Source: Clarkia xantiana subsp. parviflora (lineage: Eukaryota; Streptophyta; Magnoliopsida; Myrtales; Onagraceae). Taken from it: a stretch of 64,000 bases of DNA. Below the pieces are notes generated by a model. The model had not been told where the DNA came from. It worked only from the letters and a program-made list of their open reading frames with translations, and searched no databases. The translations under genes and the position numbers were made by a program. Shown one piece after another: positions 11,850 to 23,949 of this stretch. The stretch spans positions 17,849,772-17,913,771 of the forward strand of contig JAPTYO010000010.1 of NCBI GenBank assembly GCA_036873135.1, given 5' to 3'. Each line of letters starts with the position of its first letter. Position 1 is the stretch's first letter.

Positions 11850-12350
11850 ATAAGTTTGTTAAGTGTGCGTCGAAACATCAGTTTAAAGGATGTTAAAGTA
11901 TGGATAATAGCGTACAGAAGACCTTTATTTGGTTGATGAGCGTCATTTACTCTTGATATAGTATTAGAGCGTGCATGTTCGAATATCGATAACGGTATTC
12001 TAAATAAAATGTAAAACATCATTGCTGGTGCCAGTTAAAGATTCACTATCGGAAGATACACAAGCTTCGTCAATCATTGGGATATTAAAGTATGAATAAG
12101 ACATTCACTTATAAGTTCAAACTTATGACGCATGTCTCTTACTCTTGATATATTATTAGAGCGTGCATGTTCTAATATTGATGATCCTAATTAAAAAATC
12201 TAAAACATCATTTATGGTACCAATTAAAGATTCATTCTCTTGACGGTAGATAACCATCCTCAATAATAAGGGATGTTAAATTACGAATAAGAGAATATCA
12301 AATACTTACATCTGCAAGTTCAAACTTATTAAACATTTGGTTAATGCGAT
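11850..12350. repeat. Degenerate tandem repeat, about 190 bp period
   Basis: Matched phrases recur in order: ACTCTTGATATA followed by ATTAGAGCGTGCATGTTC (about 11950 and 12140), then AAACATCAT and AATTAAAGATTCA-like (about 12012 and 12202), then GATATTAAA/GATGTTAAA followed by CAAGTTCAAACTTAT. A third, weaker unit is cut near 12350. The copies differ by many substitutions and small indels. Non-coding. Confidence 0.7.
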
Positions 12351-12359
12351 TGTCTTATT

Positions 12360-12787
12360 CTTGACATAGTTATGAATTACCTTAGGAGTCGAAAGAATGG
12401 GAAAATTGTCAAAATGTGGATGCTTTCGGTGATGGCTGATCATGATTTTTATTTCATCTCTCAAACAACCATAATCATAGCATGCTTTCATTATGACTGG
12501 GTTTGATTTAATTAGTGAGACCCAGCTGCACTTGAGTGCTGAATAATTATTGCCTGCTACATTAGTAGTCATTGCAATTTTCCGGATAACCAAAATTATT
12601 ATACTAGCAAAAACTTGTCTAAAATAAAGTCAACACAAGCATTAGATATGCCGAGATAAACATTTAACTCAAATCAGTGAAAGAAACAGAAGCATTACTT
12701 TTTTAAAGATGAGCATCCAAGAATGTGGAGTTTAACTGTTCAGTAAATACATAGACAATGGAATGCAGTGTAATAAAGATCAAATAT
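12360..12787. other. Spacer between nsLTP-side repeat and Copia element
   Basis: No coding or RNA signal seen. It ends with AATAT (12783-12787), the left target duplication of the Copia insertion. Confidence 0.5.
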
Positions 12788-13561
12788 TGTTAGAAAAAAA
12801 AATGGGCCATTTTAACTAATTTTATTTGATTGGATTTTGGGCTAAATTGTTTTTACTCAAGCCCAATCTCACTTAAGCCCATTATTTAGTGAATGGAATT
12901 TGTGAAGTTTTTGTCCCACATCGACCACTTGACACCTCTCATCCCCCATTCACCTCCTATAAATACAAGCTCATTCTTCTCCTCATTTGAAGAAGAAAAT
13001 GAGATCTCTTCCTTTTGGTTGAGTATCCAATATTTTCGGAATCCATATTTTTGGAATCCAAGTTATTTTTCTCCTCCTCTGTTCTTCGTGTTGACGAATT
13101 GCAGAGTTCTTCTTAGGTTGATTTCGACTTATGTCGTGTTCAACCTTTCTAGTTGTTTTTAGCCGTTGTCGTCGGCATTTCTGTTCTTTGTTTGAGTTCA
13201 GGTATTGGGTTCGGTTCGGTCGAGCGTGTTGCATGCATAATACGATTCGTTGACACTGTTGAATCCTGGGAGGTGATCGCCCCTTGTATAAACCCCTTTG
13301 CATAACCCGAGGGTGGGGAGGGGCGAAATTGCCTTAAGGAGACTGTGATTAGCACGGGCCTCAGTATATAAAATACATATTCGTTTTGTGTCGATTTTAC
13401 GTATAATTTTGGTGTTGCCTATATTTTGCATGTTAACTGGTATAGTTACATGTAAGTAACCGAAATTTGACTAATTGCTTTTTAGTCATTGAATTTTAGA
13501 ATATTGCATTTTGGTCCTTGGACTTTGTAAATTTGCATATTTACCCTCAATAATTCCAACA
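12788..13561 (+). repeat. 5' LTR of the 12788 Copia element
   Basis: 774 bp. A TATA box (CTATAAATAC, about 12958) and a second TATAAA (13287-13292) are present. The second lies about 37 bp before CGAAATTGCCTTAAGG, whose 13-nt core is complementary to the sequence just after the LTR. Open frames inside the LTR are repeated exactly in the other copy and are not genes. Confidence 0.93.
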
Positions 13562-13563
13562 AT

Positions 13564-13576
13564 CTTAAGGCAATTT
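13564..13576 (+). other. Primer-binding position with self-complement to the LTR
   Basis: CTTAAGGCAATTT begins 2 nt after the LTR end, exactly where a primer-binding site is expected. It is the perfect reverse complement of AAATTGCCTTAAG at 13326-13338 within the LTR. It does not begin with TGG, as a site complementary to a tRNA 3' end would. Confidence 0.5.
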
Positions 13577-13639
13577 TATTTGTTGGTTTTATGAGAGGAT
13601 GCTTAATTGAATTTTGAGATTCAATTTTTTGGAGAAAAT

Positions 13640-13960
13640 TATTTATTCTCTAAAAGTTCACAAATATTGTCGAACAATGATGTTGAAAATGTGAACATGC
13701 TCGAGAGCACATGCGACTGATAAAATCGCTAAGGCCATTTAGGTCGTCGAGACTGGTAAAGTCGTCAAAAGCCGTTGAGACTATTAGGACCGTTGAGGTC
13801 GCTAAGTCGTTGAGACTACTATGAAAAATCGAGATGGTCAAGGTTGTTAAACCTATTAAGGCATCCGAAATTGATATGTTTGCTAAGGAGGCTTTGGTGA
13901 CTTGACCCAATTTAGCTGTTGAGGCCTATGGGGTCGTTGAATCCATTGTTGAAAATGTGA
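13640..13960 (+). repeat. Short degenerate GTCGTTGAG-type repeats
   Basis: The interior after the leader is built of irregular repeats of GTCGTTGAG, CCGTTGAGACTA and related words. It lies where gag should be but has no long frame on this strand. Confidence 0.5.
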
Positions 13961-14754
13961 TTTAAAAAAAAAAAAAAAAATCGGTGAAAGCCGATTGAGT
14001 GTGTATGACAATTGTTATGGAAGTTTTCAATTGCACACTCCTGAACTTTGGCACGTATGTACCTCGTGGCGTTTGTATACGAGAGTAAGCCCCGTGTGGG
14101 TCTGGTTTTGTTAAAACCAAAATTAGCTGTGCCAAGTTTATTTTCTGTCCAACGGAAAAAAAAAAAAAAAAATTGATTTTTGTAACTGAAGTGATTAAAC
14201 TTAGTTACTGAAATCAGAAATTGAAATCGTTATTTGAATTTTAGTAATCCGAATTTGATGTTACGGATTAATTATCCCAAGGGGTTGGTCATAGGTCCAA
14301 TGTTTGAACGCTCCTCAATGAGAATGTAGCTAACACTTGGCGGATAACTCTAAAATTGGGAAAGACCACGATCTTCTCGATGTGGTCTATAAATGTTATT
14401 ATTCTAGCGAGTGATGTTATCCCATATACCGACGCCTTGATTACCGAGGTTGGACACTCGCTTAGGCCGCCGTCTATAATGCAGGGAAAGTCGCCGAGAC
14501 TTACTTCAAAAGTTGAAGTCAAAAGATGGAATTCTTTTTGACAATTCTAAAAAAAAAATGAGGAGGAAGCGTCCCTATTGGGAGCACTCGAAATCGTCAA
14601 AAGAATTGTACGTTAAATACAGATAGACGAAAAATTTGATTGGATGAAGTTGAATTACTTTAAGTGTAATGGCCGTAGTGCCTGAAGTAAACATGAATAA
14701 AAATGTTTTTGCATTGGGCGTAGTGCCTATAGTGAACATGAGATAAGAATGTTC

Positions 14755-17250
14755 CTTCTTGTGCTAAATTTGTGGCACAATAATTTAGAACATGTTAATT
14801 ACGATACCTTGCAGAGGTTATCTAACATGGTTCATATTCCTAAAATCAAAATAGATCAATAACTTAAATGTGAAGTTTGCGTTGAAGCGAAACTTATTCG
14901 GCCGAAATGATTACCGAACTTCTTGATCTAAATACATAGCGAAGTTTGTGACTTAATATATGTCCAAACGCGAGGCGGGAAATAAGTACTTCATTACTTT
15001 CGTAGATGATAGTACAAAATATCGCTATGTGTACTTGATGAAGGAAAAAATGAAACAATTAACAAATTCATGGTTTACAAACAAAAACTTGAGTTTCAAC
15101 TATTAATTGTTTTCGCAATGAGAAATGCGGCAACGATTATTCTCTGTTTAGAGAATGTTGACTTAAACACGATTTAATCGGTGAAGTCATTGCACACCGC
15201 ATAAAACCCCGATGGAGTTGGGTTGCGGGTTCGATCCAACCGGGCAACGTTTTAATGTTTATTTTGAACTAATTAGTATTAATAACGTTGTCGACGGTCA
15301 AGGTTTTGGCTTAGTGTGCATTAGATAAAAATATGAAAATGTTGTTTTGGCACTTGCGGTGCAACTGTCGAGGCCTTTTATTGGTCTGAGGATCATACCA
15401 TTTGAGAAACGCAACGGTCTGGAAAAAAAAAATGTTGATGTGTTAATGGTCTGAGGATCTACAACGATAAAAGGATGATCCGAGGATCAATGATGATGTG
15501 GTTGTGAATTAGTAATAACTTCATACCCAACTTGTGTGTTAACACATTACATTTTTCTGGTAGAAATTAAAATAGTATGGTTGAGACCATGTTTGTTTTA
15601 GGGTTATGACGGGGTAGCTATTTTAACTAGCAATTACCTTTTGAATAAGGTACCCCATAAGAAGGAAGATAAAACTATGTTTGATTTGTGCCTTCGAATG
15701 TGGGGGGGTGTCTTGCTAAAAATTATGATACCTCTACGGAAAAGACGCATACATTCCCTAAACCGTTGATTGCATTTTCATAGGGTTTGCTCAGAATAGT
15801 AACGTGTATCGATTTGAGTCGAAAGTGTCAAATAAACACAAAGATACGTTAATGTAATCAATAAATGCATATTTCTTTGGAAAATGTATTTTTGGCTAAG
15901 TCTAGAGGAGAGGCAAGCATATGAGACTATAGAGGAAAAATAGTCAAGACCGTGAACATGGAGGGCATGTTGAAGTCGAGCCCATGATGAGTAAAAGGGC
16001 GAGGATTGAAAATCCTATGGTCCAGTTTTTTGACCTATATGCTTGAAGCCGAACCTTAGACTTACCACGAAGATGTAAACTCTTCTGAGAGACCTCTATG
16101 AAAAGAGGCAATCAATAGTGAAATTGAGTCCATCTTGCAGAACCGCACTTGGGAGCTGGTGGATTTTCCGCCCGGAGACAAACCGTTATGCTACAAGTGG
16201 ATATTCAAATGTAAAATGAAAGAAGATGGATCAATTGATAATTACAAAGCCCGACTTGTCATAAAAGATTATAGACAAAAGGAATGGTGGAATTATTTTG
16301 ATACATATTCTCCAGTAACTAGAATCACATTCATAAGGATGGTGCTTGCGATTGCAGCCTTGCAAATTCTAGAAATACATCAAATGGATGTGAAAACAAA
16401 CCTGAGGGTTTCTCTGCGCGAGAGCAGGAAAAGAAAGTCTGTAAGCTTGTCAAATCTATGTATAGTCTTAGGCAGATGCCTAGACAATGGCTTTATAAAT
16501 TTGACAGCGTTTTATTGGAGAAACGTTTCAAAATAAATAAGTATGAAAAACGTTTTACGTTGATGACATACTAATCGTTGGAAATAACGATGAGGTGGTC
16601 CGGTCCACTGGACCTATGTTGAATTTGAGTATTGACCTGGAAGACATGGATCTTGTCGATGTGATCTTTGGATTAAAACTCATTAGATCATCAGAAGGTC
16701 TCATTCTAAGTCAAATTCATATATTGACAAGTATTTGGATAAATTCAACAAAGATGACAAGAACGAGGACAGTACTCCAATAGATACGAGTAAGTAATTT
16801 CAAAGAATAAGGGAGAATGGTTTTCCCAAATTGAGTACGCTCGGATTATTGGAAGTCTCATGTACTTAATGTCATGCACTAGACCAGATATCGCTCACGT
16901 TGTAAGTGTATTGAGTCGATATACGAGTAACCCTAGTGTTGTCCACTAGAACGGGGTAATCAGGGTACTTAGGTATCTGAGACATATTCGTAATCATGGT
17001 CTACACAAAGAGATATCCTTATGTGATAGAGTGTTATAGTGATGCAAAATGGATATCCGATTAGACACTATCACCTTGAGTATAAGGGGTTACATATTCA
17101 CCTTACGAGGTGCAACAGTGTCGTAGAAAATCCTCAAAACAAACAGTCATAGCCAGATCGACGATCAAGTCTGTGTTATTGTACTGGAGAAATGTGCCGA
17201 AGATGCAGAATGGCTATGTCATTTTCTCGAGGATATTACTAATTGGCCAA
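14755..17250 (+). pseudogene. Copia pol remnants (GAG-pre-integrase to RNase H)
   Basis: Translations in several frames give LWHNNLEHVNYDTLQRLSN (about 14770-14830), then KYFITFVDDSTKYRYVYLM of integrase (about 14975-15045). Reverse transcriptase follows at 16135-16540: TWELVDFPPGDKPLCYKWIF, NYFDTYSPVTRIT and HQMDVKT. Last comes RNase H-like sequence (LMSCTRPDIAHVVSVLSRY, about 16860-16925; SSKQTVIARST, about 17130). The catalytic LDDMLLA-type segment is not recovered: after QMDVKT the sequence jumps, with a deletion and frameshifts. No stretch could make an active enzyme. Confidence 0.85.
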
Positions 17251-18368
17251 AACCTGTGTTAGTGCAAAGATTGATGGTTTGTTTTGGTTTAATCCAAATT
17301 AAATCCAATCTAATGAAATGTTGAAGATTTTCTTTAAGAGACAAGGTTAAAGCAGAAATAAGTGGTGCACCCCCCATTTGGCATGAAAACCTTTGTTAAA
17401 GGTTGGGAAATGGGACACTTTGCGAAGCTGTTATTCACAAAAGAATCAATCTAAATTTAGATGTTGGATTAACAAAATTATTCCTGCAGGAAATGATAGT
17501 CTGAGGACTTTGTTGGTTTCAGAACATTGATGCAACGTTGCGACGATCAATCTGTATAACACAGTATAACCTGCATAATGGAATGTTTAGACATATACGT
17601 CATAATTCCATTAGACAGTTGCTCTCAAATATATTTATTGTGTCCGATATCGTAAAGTCGGCAGATAAATAGCGGATCCGCTACCCGAAAGGGTTAACCA
17701 GAGAGTTATTTGGCCAAGCGTCGAAAGGAATGGGGCTAAAGCCCGTCGAGGAAACACTCTTGAGATGGAAAACCCAACCATGATGACTGGAGATCCCAAG
17801 AACTTGGTTCAATGGGACAACCTAATCACAAGAGTGAGTGTTGTCACTGTGGGGGTCAAACCCCAAAGCCCATTCCTATGATGCAAACAGTGATGGAGAA
17901 GAGGTTAAGCTTTTGCTGGTGTTGATCTTATAACAGTAATTGGAAATTACTTAATCAAGGTCATTTTCACACAAAGCTTTTAATGATTCGTAAGGAGAAC
18001 TCAGAGTCGTGAAGATGCTCTTGAGACATAGAATCACCTATGCGAGTGAGAAGTGGGGCCGCTTCGAAAGGAATTGTTGAGGGCGCAATTTTTAGAAACG
18101 CTTGCAGAACCAGGCGAGTGATCCAGGGCCTAGGGATCACAGGGCGTGAACCGAACCATACTAGGAAGGTACCTGTGTGGGTTATGTCGTCATCTACACC
18201 AACGACAGTCGGTTCAAGGACATCGCGTCTACCGACCAGTCAGTAGAGAAGGCATGATCTCACAAGGGATAGGTTCAAAGGGGTTACCCCTACCTATCCT
18301 TTGCAGGTATTGACCGTTGAACTCAAATTTCGTGTCTAAGTTTCAAAAATTTCATTCATGTGGGGGAT

Positions 18369-19145
18369 TGTTAGAAAAAAAAAAATGGGCCATTTTAACT
18401 AATTTTATTTGAGTTGGATTTTGGGCTAAATTGTTTTTACTCAAGCCCAATCTCACTTAAGCCCATTATTTAGTGAATGGAATTTGTGAAGTTTTTGTCC
18501 CACATCGACCACTTGACACCTCTCATCCCCCATTCACCTCCTATAAATACAAGCTCATTCTTCTCCTCATTTGAAGAAGAAAATGAGATCTCTTCCTTTT
18601 GGTTGAGTATCCAATATTTTCGGAATCCATATTTTTGGAATCCAAGTTATTTTTCTCCTCCTCTGTTCTTCGTGTTGACGAATTGCAGAGTTCTTCTTAG
18701 GTTGATTTCGACTTATGTCGTGTTCAACCTTTCTAGTTGTTTTTAGCCGTTGTCGTCGGCATTTCTGTTCTTTGTTTGAGTTCAGGTATTGGGTTCGGTT
18801 CGGTCGAGCGTGTTGCATGCATAATACGATTCGATGACACTGTTGAATCCTGGGAGGTGATCGCCCCTTGTATAAACCCCTTTGCATAACCCGAGGGTGG
18901 GGAGGGGCGAAATTGCCTTAAGGAGACTGTGATTAGCACGGGCCTCAGTATATAAAATACATATTCGTTTTGTGTCGATTTTACGTATAATTTTGGTGTT
19001 GCCTATATTTTGCATGTTAACTGGTATAGTTACATGTAAGTAACCGAAATTTGACTAATTGCTTTTTAGTCATTGAATTTTAGAATATTGCATTTTGGTC
19101 CTTGGACTTTGTAAATTTGCATATTTACCCTCAATAATTCCAACA
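18369..19145 (+). repeat. 3' LTR of the 12788 Copia element
   Basis: 777 bp. Compared with the 5' LTR I see a longer A-run after TGTTAG, one extra base near 18412, and one substitution (CGATGACAC versus CGTTGACAC near 18834). Otherwise identical by eye. Confidence 0.93.
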
Positions 19146-19150
19146 AATAT

Positions 19151-20298
19151 ATTGTAACTGTGTGTATGTATGTATGTATACATCATGATTTATACGTACC
19201 TCAACAAGTGCCGCTAATCATTTCTGCCACTTTCTACAACTGCTAGGTAGCAGTAGGTCCAGGTAGAATTCTCCTGCAAATAGAGGGGCCATTAAGTTTT
19301 TTACAAAAAGAAATTTGGGGATGATTTATCAAATTGCTCCTTGAAGTTTGACTGGAATTGCTAATTGATTGACTGATTTTTTAAAAAAATTATTATTAGC
19401 TCAGTTTTTTTGGATAAATTGTTAGTCAAATATCATTCAAGTTGGATGGAAATAATCACCTGCTTGAAGAAAAACTAAAAAACTCATGTAAAGTTATCCT
19501 TTTGTTTTTTATTTTTAAAATTCATATGGTTCCTTTCTATGATGGGATTCATGTTAGAAGTAAAAAATTCAATGGCAAATATGTTATTAAATTAGTTTCT
19601 CAGTTTTTCTTTAATCGCGTGCAAGCTATGTGACTAATTCCGTTCAGATTAGGTAAATTATTTAATAAAGTTAGCAATTTTTCTACAAGAAAAACCAAAC
19701 CTTAGCTAGAAACATTGTTGAAAAAAAAAAATATACCGAGAGTGTTTTTAGTTAACAATTTCATAACTAATCTGGAGTTTATTTTTTTTAGTTTACTGAA
19801 TTACCTTATAACAATCATCAATGGTGTAGAATAATACCCTGCCATGGTAAAGACCCGAGTCTGATTCCCGACTGGTGCAAAAGTATTTTTATTACCTTTT
19901 CAGAAAATCTTTTGGCCATGGAATACAATATGATCAGCAAGTAATAACATTTAAGCACCAAACATGAGTGTTTTAAAACAAATCACATTCAATAGGTGAT
20001 GCCAGCATCCAATTCCTGATTGCTACATCATAATTGCTTATGAACTACACTTTCTTACAACATATAAATGGCACAATCCTGTGTCTTTGTCATCTTCACT
20101 TTATTTTGCATCCAATCATTCATTCACACAGAAATATTGCAGCCACAGTTTTCTCAGTTGCAGAAATGGATCACAACATGCTCAATTACCGATTAGGCAT
20201 GCTCGAGTTTTCAACAGTATACCCTGAAACTCTGCAAAAAAAGCTATGCCATTTATTTTGTAAGAAAACAGCTTTGCCTAAAAAGAATTATATCAAGT
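19151..20298. other. AT-rich spacer, no gene seen
   Basis: No conserved frame. 19835-19880 has a tRNA-B-box-like phrase (GAGTCTGATTCCCGAC) but no foldable tRNA. Confidence 0.4.
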
Positions 20299-20667
20299 TT
20301 ACTGCAGAAAACAGAGTAATCTGTTATCACGCACTTCAGTGAGTTCCGGCCTAAGTATATAAGTACCTTCATAAGAATCATAACCTCCACATACAGGGTG
20401 CTCTGATAGTAGCAATGGAGTATCAAGATCGACAAACCTGCAAACATCATTCACCACATTAGAATTGTAGTTGGTCAAGAAACAATTTTTTTACTTCGTT
20501 TTAAACTATGTTGATACTCACTTGAAACATCCAAGGCCAGCAGCAAGATGACATGCAAATCCCTTTGCCAACCGAGTGTCAACCATGCCACCAATCATCA
20601 GACTCAGAACCGGTTTCCTTACGAGCTCTATAATTTCAAGTGCCCCAACCACCCCGGATTTGGCAAG
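20299..20667 (-). pseudogene. L-Ala-D/L-Glu epimerase C-terminal fragment
   Basis: Two consecutive exon-like pieces read on the minus strand. The first (20667-20522) gives AKSGVVGALEIIELVRKPVL, then LMIGGMVDTRLAKGFACHLA and AGLGCF, and ends at donor CAA|GTGAGT. The second starts after TTTGCAG at 20437 and continues FVDLDTPLLLSEHPVCGGY, with the codon split exactly as expected (K = AA|G). This is the C-terminal barrel of the enolase-superfamily dipeptide epimerase found in plants, including the conserved MIGGMV(E/D)TRL motif. Upstream, one base appears missing (ATTAA-CTTGCC) and creates a stop at 20668-20670; the N-terminal exons are absent. Downstream the frame loses similarity and stops at 20299. 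A gene fragment rather than a working gene. Confidence 0.7.
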
Positions 20668-20734
20668 TTAATGTTGGGTTTGTTTAGTTATTTTAGGGCA
20701 ACAAATTGATTATGTGATATATATATATATATAT

Positions 20735-21428
20735 TGTTGGATTACGGGAACGTAATACTAGGAAACACTAAATTCAAGTACGTGCTAGTAATCACAATTA
20801 CATAGCGGAAGAATTCGCACATACCTTTAGCCGATTCCTTTGCCCAAGATGTTGTGGAGGGAGTTCACGATCCACCCGTCGGAACCTCGTGCAAGTTCTT
20901 AGAAAGAAGTCCCACGAAGTATAGCTCCACAGCAAATCCTCTGATCAGTTCTTCGTCGGGGACAGATCCTCGGATTGATTGCTCGAAAGCAATTTGGCAC
21001 ACCCTTGGTGATGAACAAGGTCCGGCCGAATATTGTAATAAGGAGTGAGGGAAATTCACTCCAATTTACTCTTAAGGAGAGTTATGAATTGTATTGTGAA
21101 AATCCCAATACACCTCTATATATAGGAGGAATGGAGTGGACAAAAGTCCACTCCATTCTACGTGGTACTAATATTCAGCCGACCACCTATTGTTTAAGGG
21201 AGGTCCAATTTTGGGCCTCTCATGTCATTAGGGAATTAGGTCAGGCCTAATTACCCTAATGTGACATTTACCCAATTGACTTAGGTAGCATATACATATA
21301 TTAACGGGCTACCACTTACGGCGCCCGTACACCTTATGCCAATATGTATATATATAATATCTGTCGAGATCAATTATGGAACCTTTTGGCGGGTCTGGAC
21401 TCACTCTTTAGATTTAAATCTTCTAACA
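20735..21428 (+). repeat. 5' LTR of a truncated Copia element
   Basis: 694 bp, starting TGTTGG and ending TCTAACA. It is followed after two bases by the primer site TGGTATCAGAG (21431-21441), complementary to the 3' end of initiator tRNA-Met as in most plant Copia elements. No second copy is found to the right. Confidence 0.85.
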
Positions 21429-23880
21429 AATGGTATCAGAGTTAAGGAGATTCAACACGATCACTGAAGATGCAGATGTCGAAGGCTGGAATAGAGAATT
21501 TCGATGGAAACGATTTTGTTTTCTAGAAGATGCAGATTGAAGATTATCTGTATCAGAAAGACCTGTACGAATCTTTGTCTGGGGAGAAGCCGGAGTCCAT
21601 GACGGAGCAACAATGAAAGCTCAAGGATCGACAAGCTCTGGGGCTACTCTAATTGTGTATGTCTAGGTACGTTGCATTCAACATCGTTAAAGAGACGTCA
21701 ACAACGGGCGTGTTGAAGGCGTTGGCTAACATGTACGAAGAATCATCGGCGATGAACAAGGTATACTTGATGTGTATATTGTTCAATTTACATATGGTTG
21801 AAGGTGGTTCTGTTGCTGAACATATAAATGTCTTTAAAATGATTATTTCACAACTGAGCTATGTTGAGATTAATTTTGAGATGAAGTTATAGCTTTGATT
21901 TTGTTCGTCTATGCTCGATTCATAGGATACTATTGTTTCCGCGGTTATTAGTTTTCGTGGATCTGAGAAGCTGAAGTTTGATGAAATCCGAGATGTTGTC
22001 CTTAGCGAAAGCATTCGCAAACGAGAAATTGGCGAGTCATCAGAAGTGCTCTCAGTGTTGACATAAGGGGGGGGGGGGGGGTCCAAATCAGCATGGACCT
22101 TCAAAATTAAGAAACATATGAAAATCTCCAGGAAGACCACAAGGATCATGTTGGAACTGTGTGAAAAATGCCACTTTCGATCTGATTCTCTGAAACCAAT
22201 GAAGAAGAATCACGAACCTGACAATGATAGTGATTCAGTGAATTCAACAGAAGAAATTGGAGACACCCTAATCCTCGGTGTAGACAACTCACTTTGATTT
22301 AGATTTTGGAGCATTGTTTCATTCGTCTCCAAGCAGGAGTTGTTCCGAAATTTTAAATATGGAAAGTTTGGAAATGTGTATCTTGTTGACAATAAACCAT
22401 TTGAGATCGAAGGAAATGGCAACGTCTGAATCCACACTCCAACAGAAAATAAGTGGACATTGGAATATATCATATACATTCCTGTTCTCAAGAAAAAATT
22501 GATCTCGGTTGGTCAGTTGGATCTCACAGGTTATGAAGCAGTGTTTGTGAAGGGTTCTTGGAAGATCAAGAAGGGTGCTATGGTGATAGCAAGTGGCCTC
22601 AAATATGAAACCTTGTACACCACTGAAGGGTGTGTAAACACGACTGCTATTCAGGAGAGTGCATCTAGTTCATGTATGTGGCATAACAGACTTGGAAAGA
22701 TGAGCATTAAAGTAATGAAGATGATGGTGGAGAAATGAGTTTTAGAGGGTCTGAAACGTGTTGAGATTGGACTCTGTGAAAGTTGTGCAATGGGGAAGCA
22801 GAAACGAGTTATCACGAAGACCCCGAGGGAGCCAAAAAAGGAGCAGTTAGAATTTGTCCATACAGAAGTTTAGGGGCCAGCTCAAGATTCAGTATTTGGA
22901 GGATCCAAGTTCTACGTTATCTTCATCGATGATTTCAATAGGAAAGCATGAGTCTATTACTTTTTTTGTTGCCGACACATGGGTCTATTACTTGAGGCGC
23001 AAATTTGATGTGTTTGCCACTTTCAAGAAGTAAAAAGCTGAAGTTGAGAATCAGACTAGGTTGAAGATCAAATTTCTAAGGTCTGACAACAGATGGGAGT
23101 TTGAAAAGTCAGAATTCATAGCATTTTGTGCAGCTGAGGGAATCAGGACAGATCCTGATAAGGCAAGGCAAAATGGCATCACTGAGAGGATGAACATGAC
23201 ATTGAACGAATGTGCACGGAGCATGAGAATCCATTTTGGACTGCCTACGATGTCTAGGGTAAACGGCAGATGATGTTAACACAGTTGCCTACCTGATCAC
23301 AGTTCCTCCGGGGTTCAAGATTCCTGAAGAGGTATGAACGAGAAAAGAACTCAGGCATTCTCACTTGAGAACTTTTGGGTGCACAACTTATGTTCATGCA
23401 AATCCAGAGAAGGGAGACAAGCTTAATGTGAAGGTTGTGAAGTGTTACTTCATAGATTATGGTTCTGACAAGTTCGGCTACAGGTTTTGGGATGAAAAGA
23501 ACAGAAAGATCCTGAGACACTATGATGTGACCATTGATGAAGACGTCTTGTACAAAGACAGAGATTAGAAGGTTTTAGAGACTCCAAGGAAAGTGAGAGT
23601 TGAGGTTGAGTTGGAGATAGAAGAAACTTAATCAACTCCAGACATTGACGGTGAAGAACTGGAAGTCTAATCAGAATTAGAGCCAGTAACACATAAGGAG
23701 ATCATCCAGGCCCTCAAGCCACCAGACAAGTATTCACCCTCGTTACACTACCTTTTGTTGACATATGATGATACAAGAAGACAGAGTGACTTGAAGAATG
23801 TGGAGTTGGACGAAATGAAACTATTAAAGGCCTGAGAAATGTTAACCCTCAACAGATGCTCACGGAGATCCAACGTCTTT
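21429..23880 (+). pseudogene. Truncated Copia gag-pol, lacking reverse transcriptase
   Basis: Starting at the primer site, multiple frames carry gag (NFDGNDFVF, KMQIEDYLYQKDLY, LANMYEESSAMNKVYLM) and a zinc-knuckle remnant (CWNC, about 22152). GAG-pre-integrase follows (IPVLKKKLISVGQLDLTGY and WHNRLGKMS, 22480-22735), then integrase (LCESCAMGKQK, FYVIFIDDFNRKA, 22770-22950). A C-terminal integrase/linker region is at 23365-23570 (RTFGCTTYVHANPEKGDKLN). Stops and frameshifts are frequent, and a 13-G run sits near 22070. The element stops near 23880, before reverse transcriptase, and no 3' LTR follows. Confidence 0.85.
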
Positions 23881-23949
23881 CCTCTGAAGCTCTTATAGTT
23901 AGAATGGGAACATTTTCGCCTCCACTTCACGTCAATGGTCATGATTTTC

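Larger units (their letters stand above)
12788..19145 (+). mobile_element. Complete Copia LTR retrotransposon, coding region decayed
   Basis: Two LTRs (12788-13561 and 18369-19145) bracket a 4.8-kb interior. The 5-bp target duplication AATAT is perfect (12783-12787 and 19146-19150). Both LTRs start TGTTAG and end CCAACA. The polypurine tract GTGGGGGAT sits directly before the 3' LTR. Remnants in the order GAG-pre-integrase, integrase, reverse transcriptase, RNase H mark it as Copia, but every domain carries stops and frameshifts. No tRNA-type TGG primer site follows the 5' LTR. The LTRs differ by about one substitution and two small indels, implying a recent insertion of an already defective element or later homogenisation. 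Confidence 0.93.

Noticed and set aside
12893..13431. Overlapping frames on both strands, repeated at 18477-19015
   Set aside because: They lie inside the two LTRs and are identical because the LTRs are identical; no conserved protein motif.
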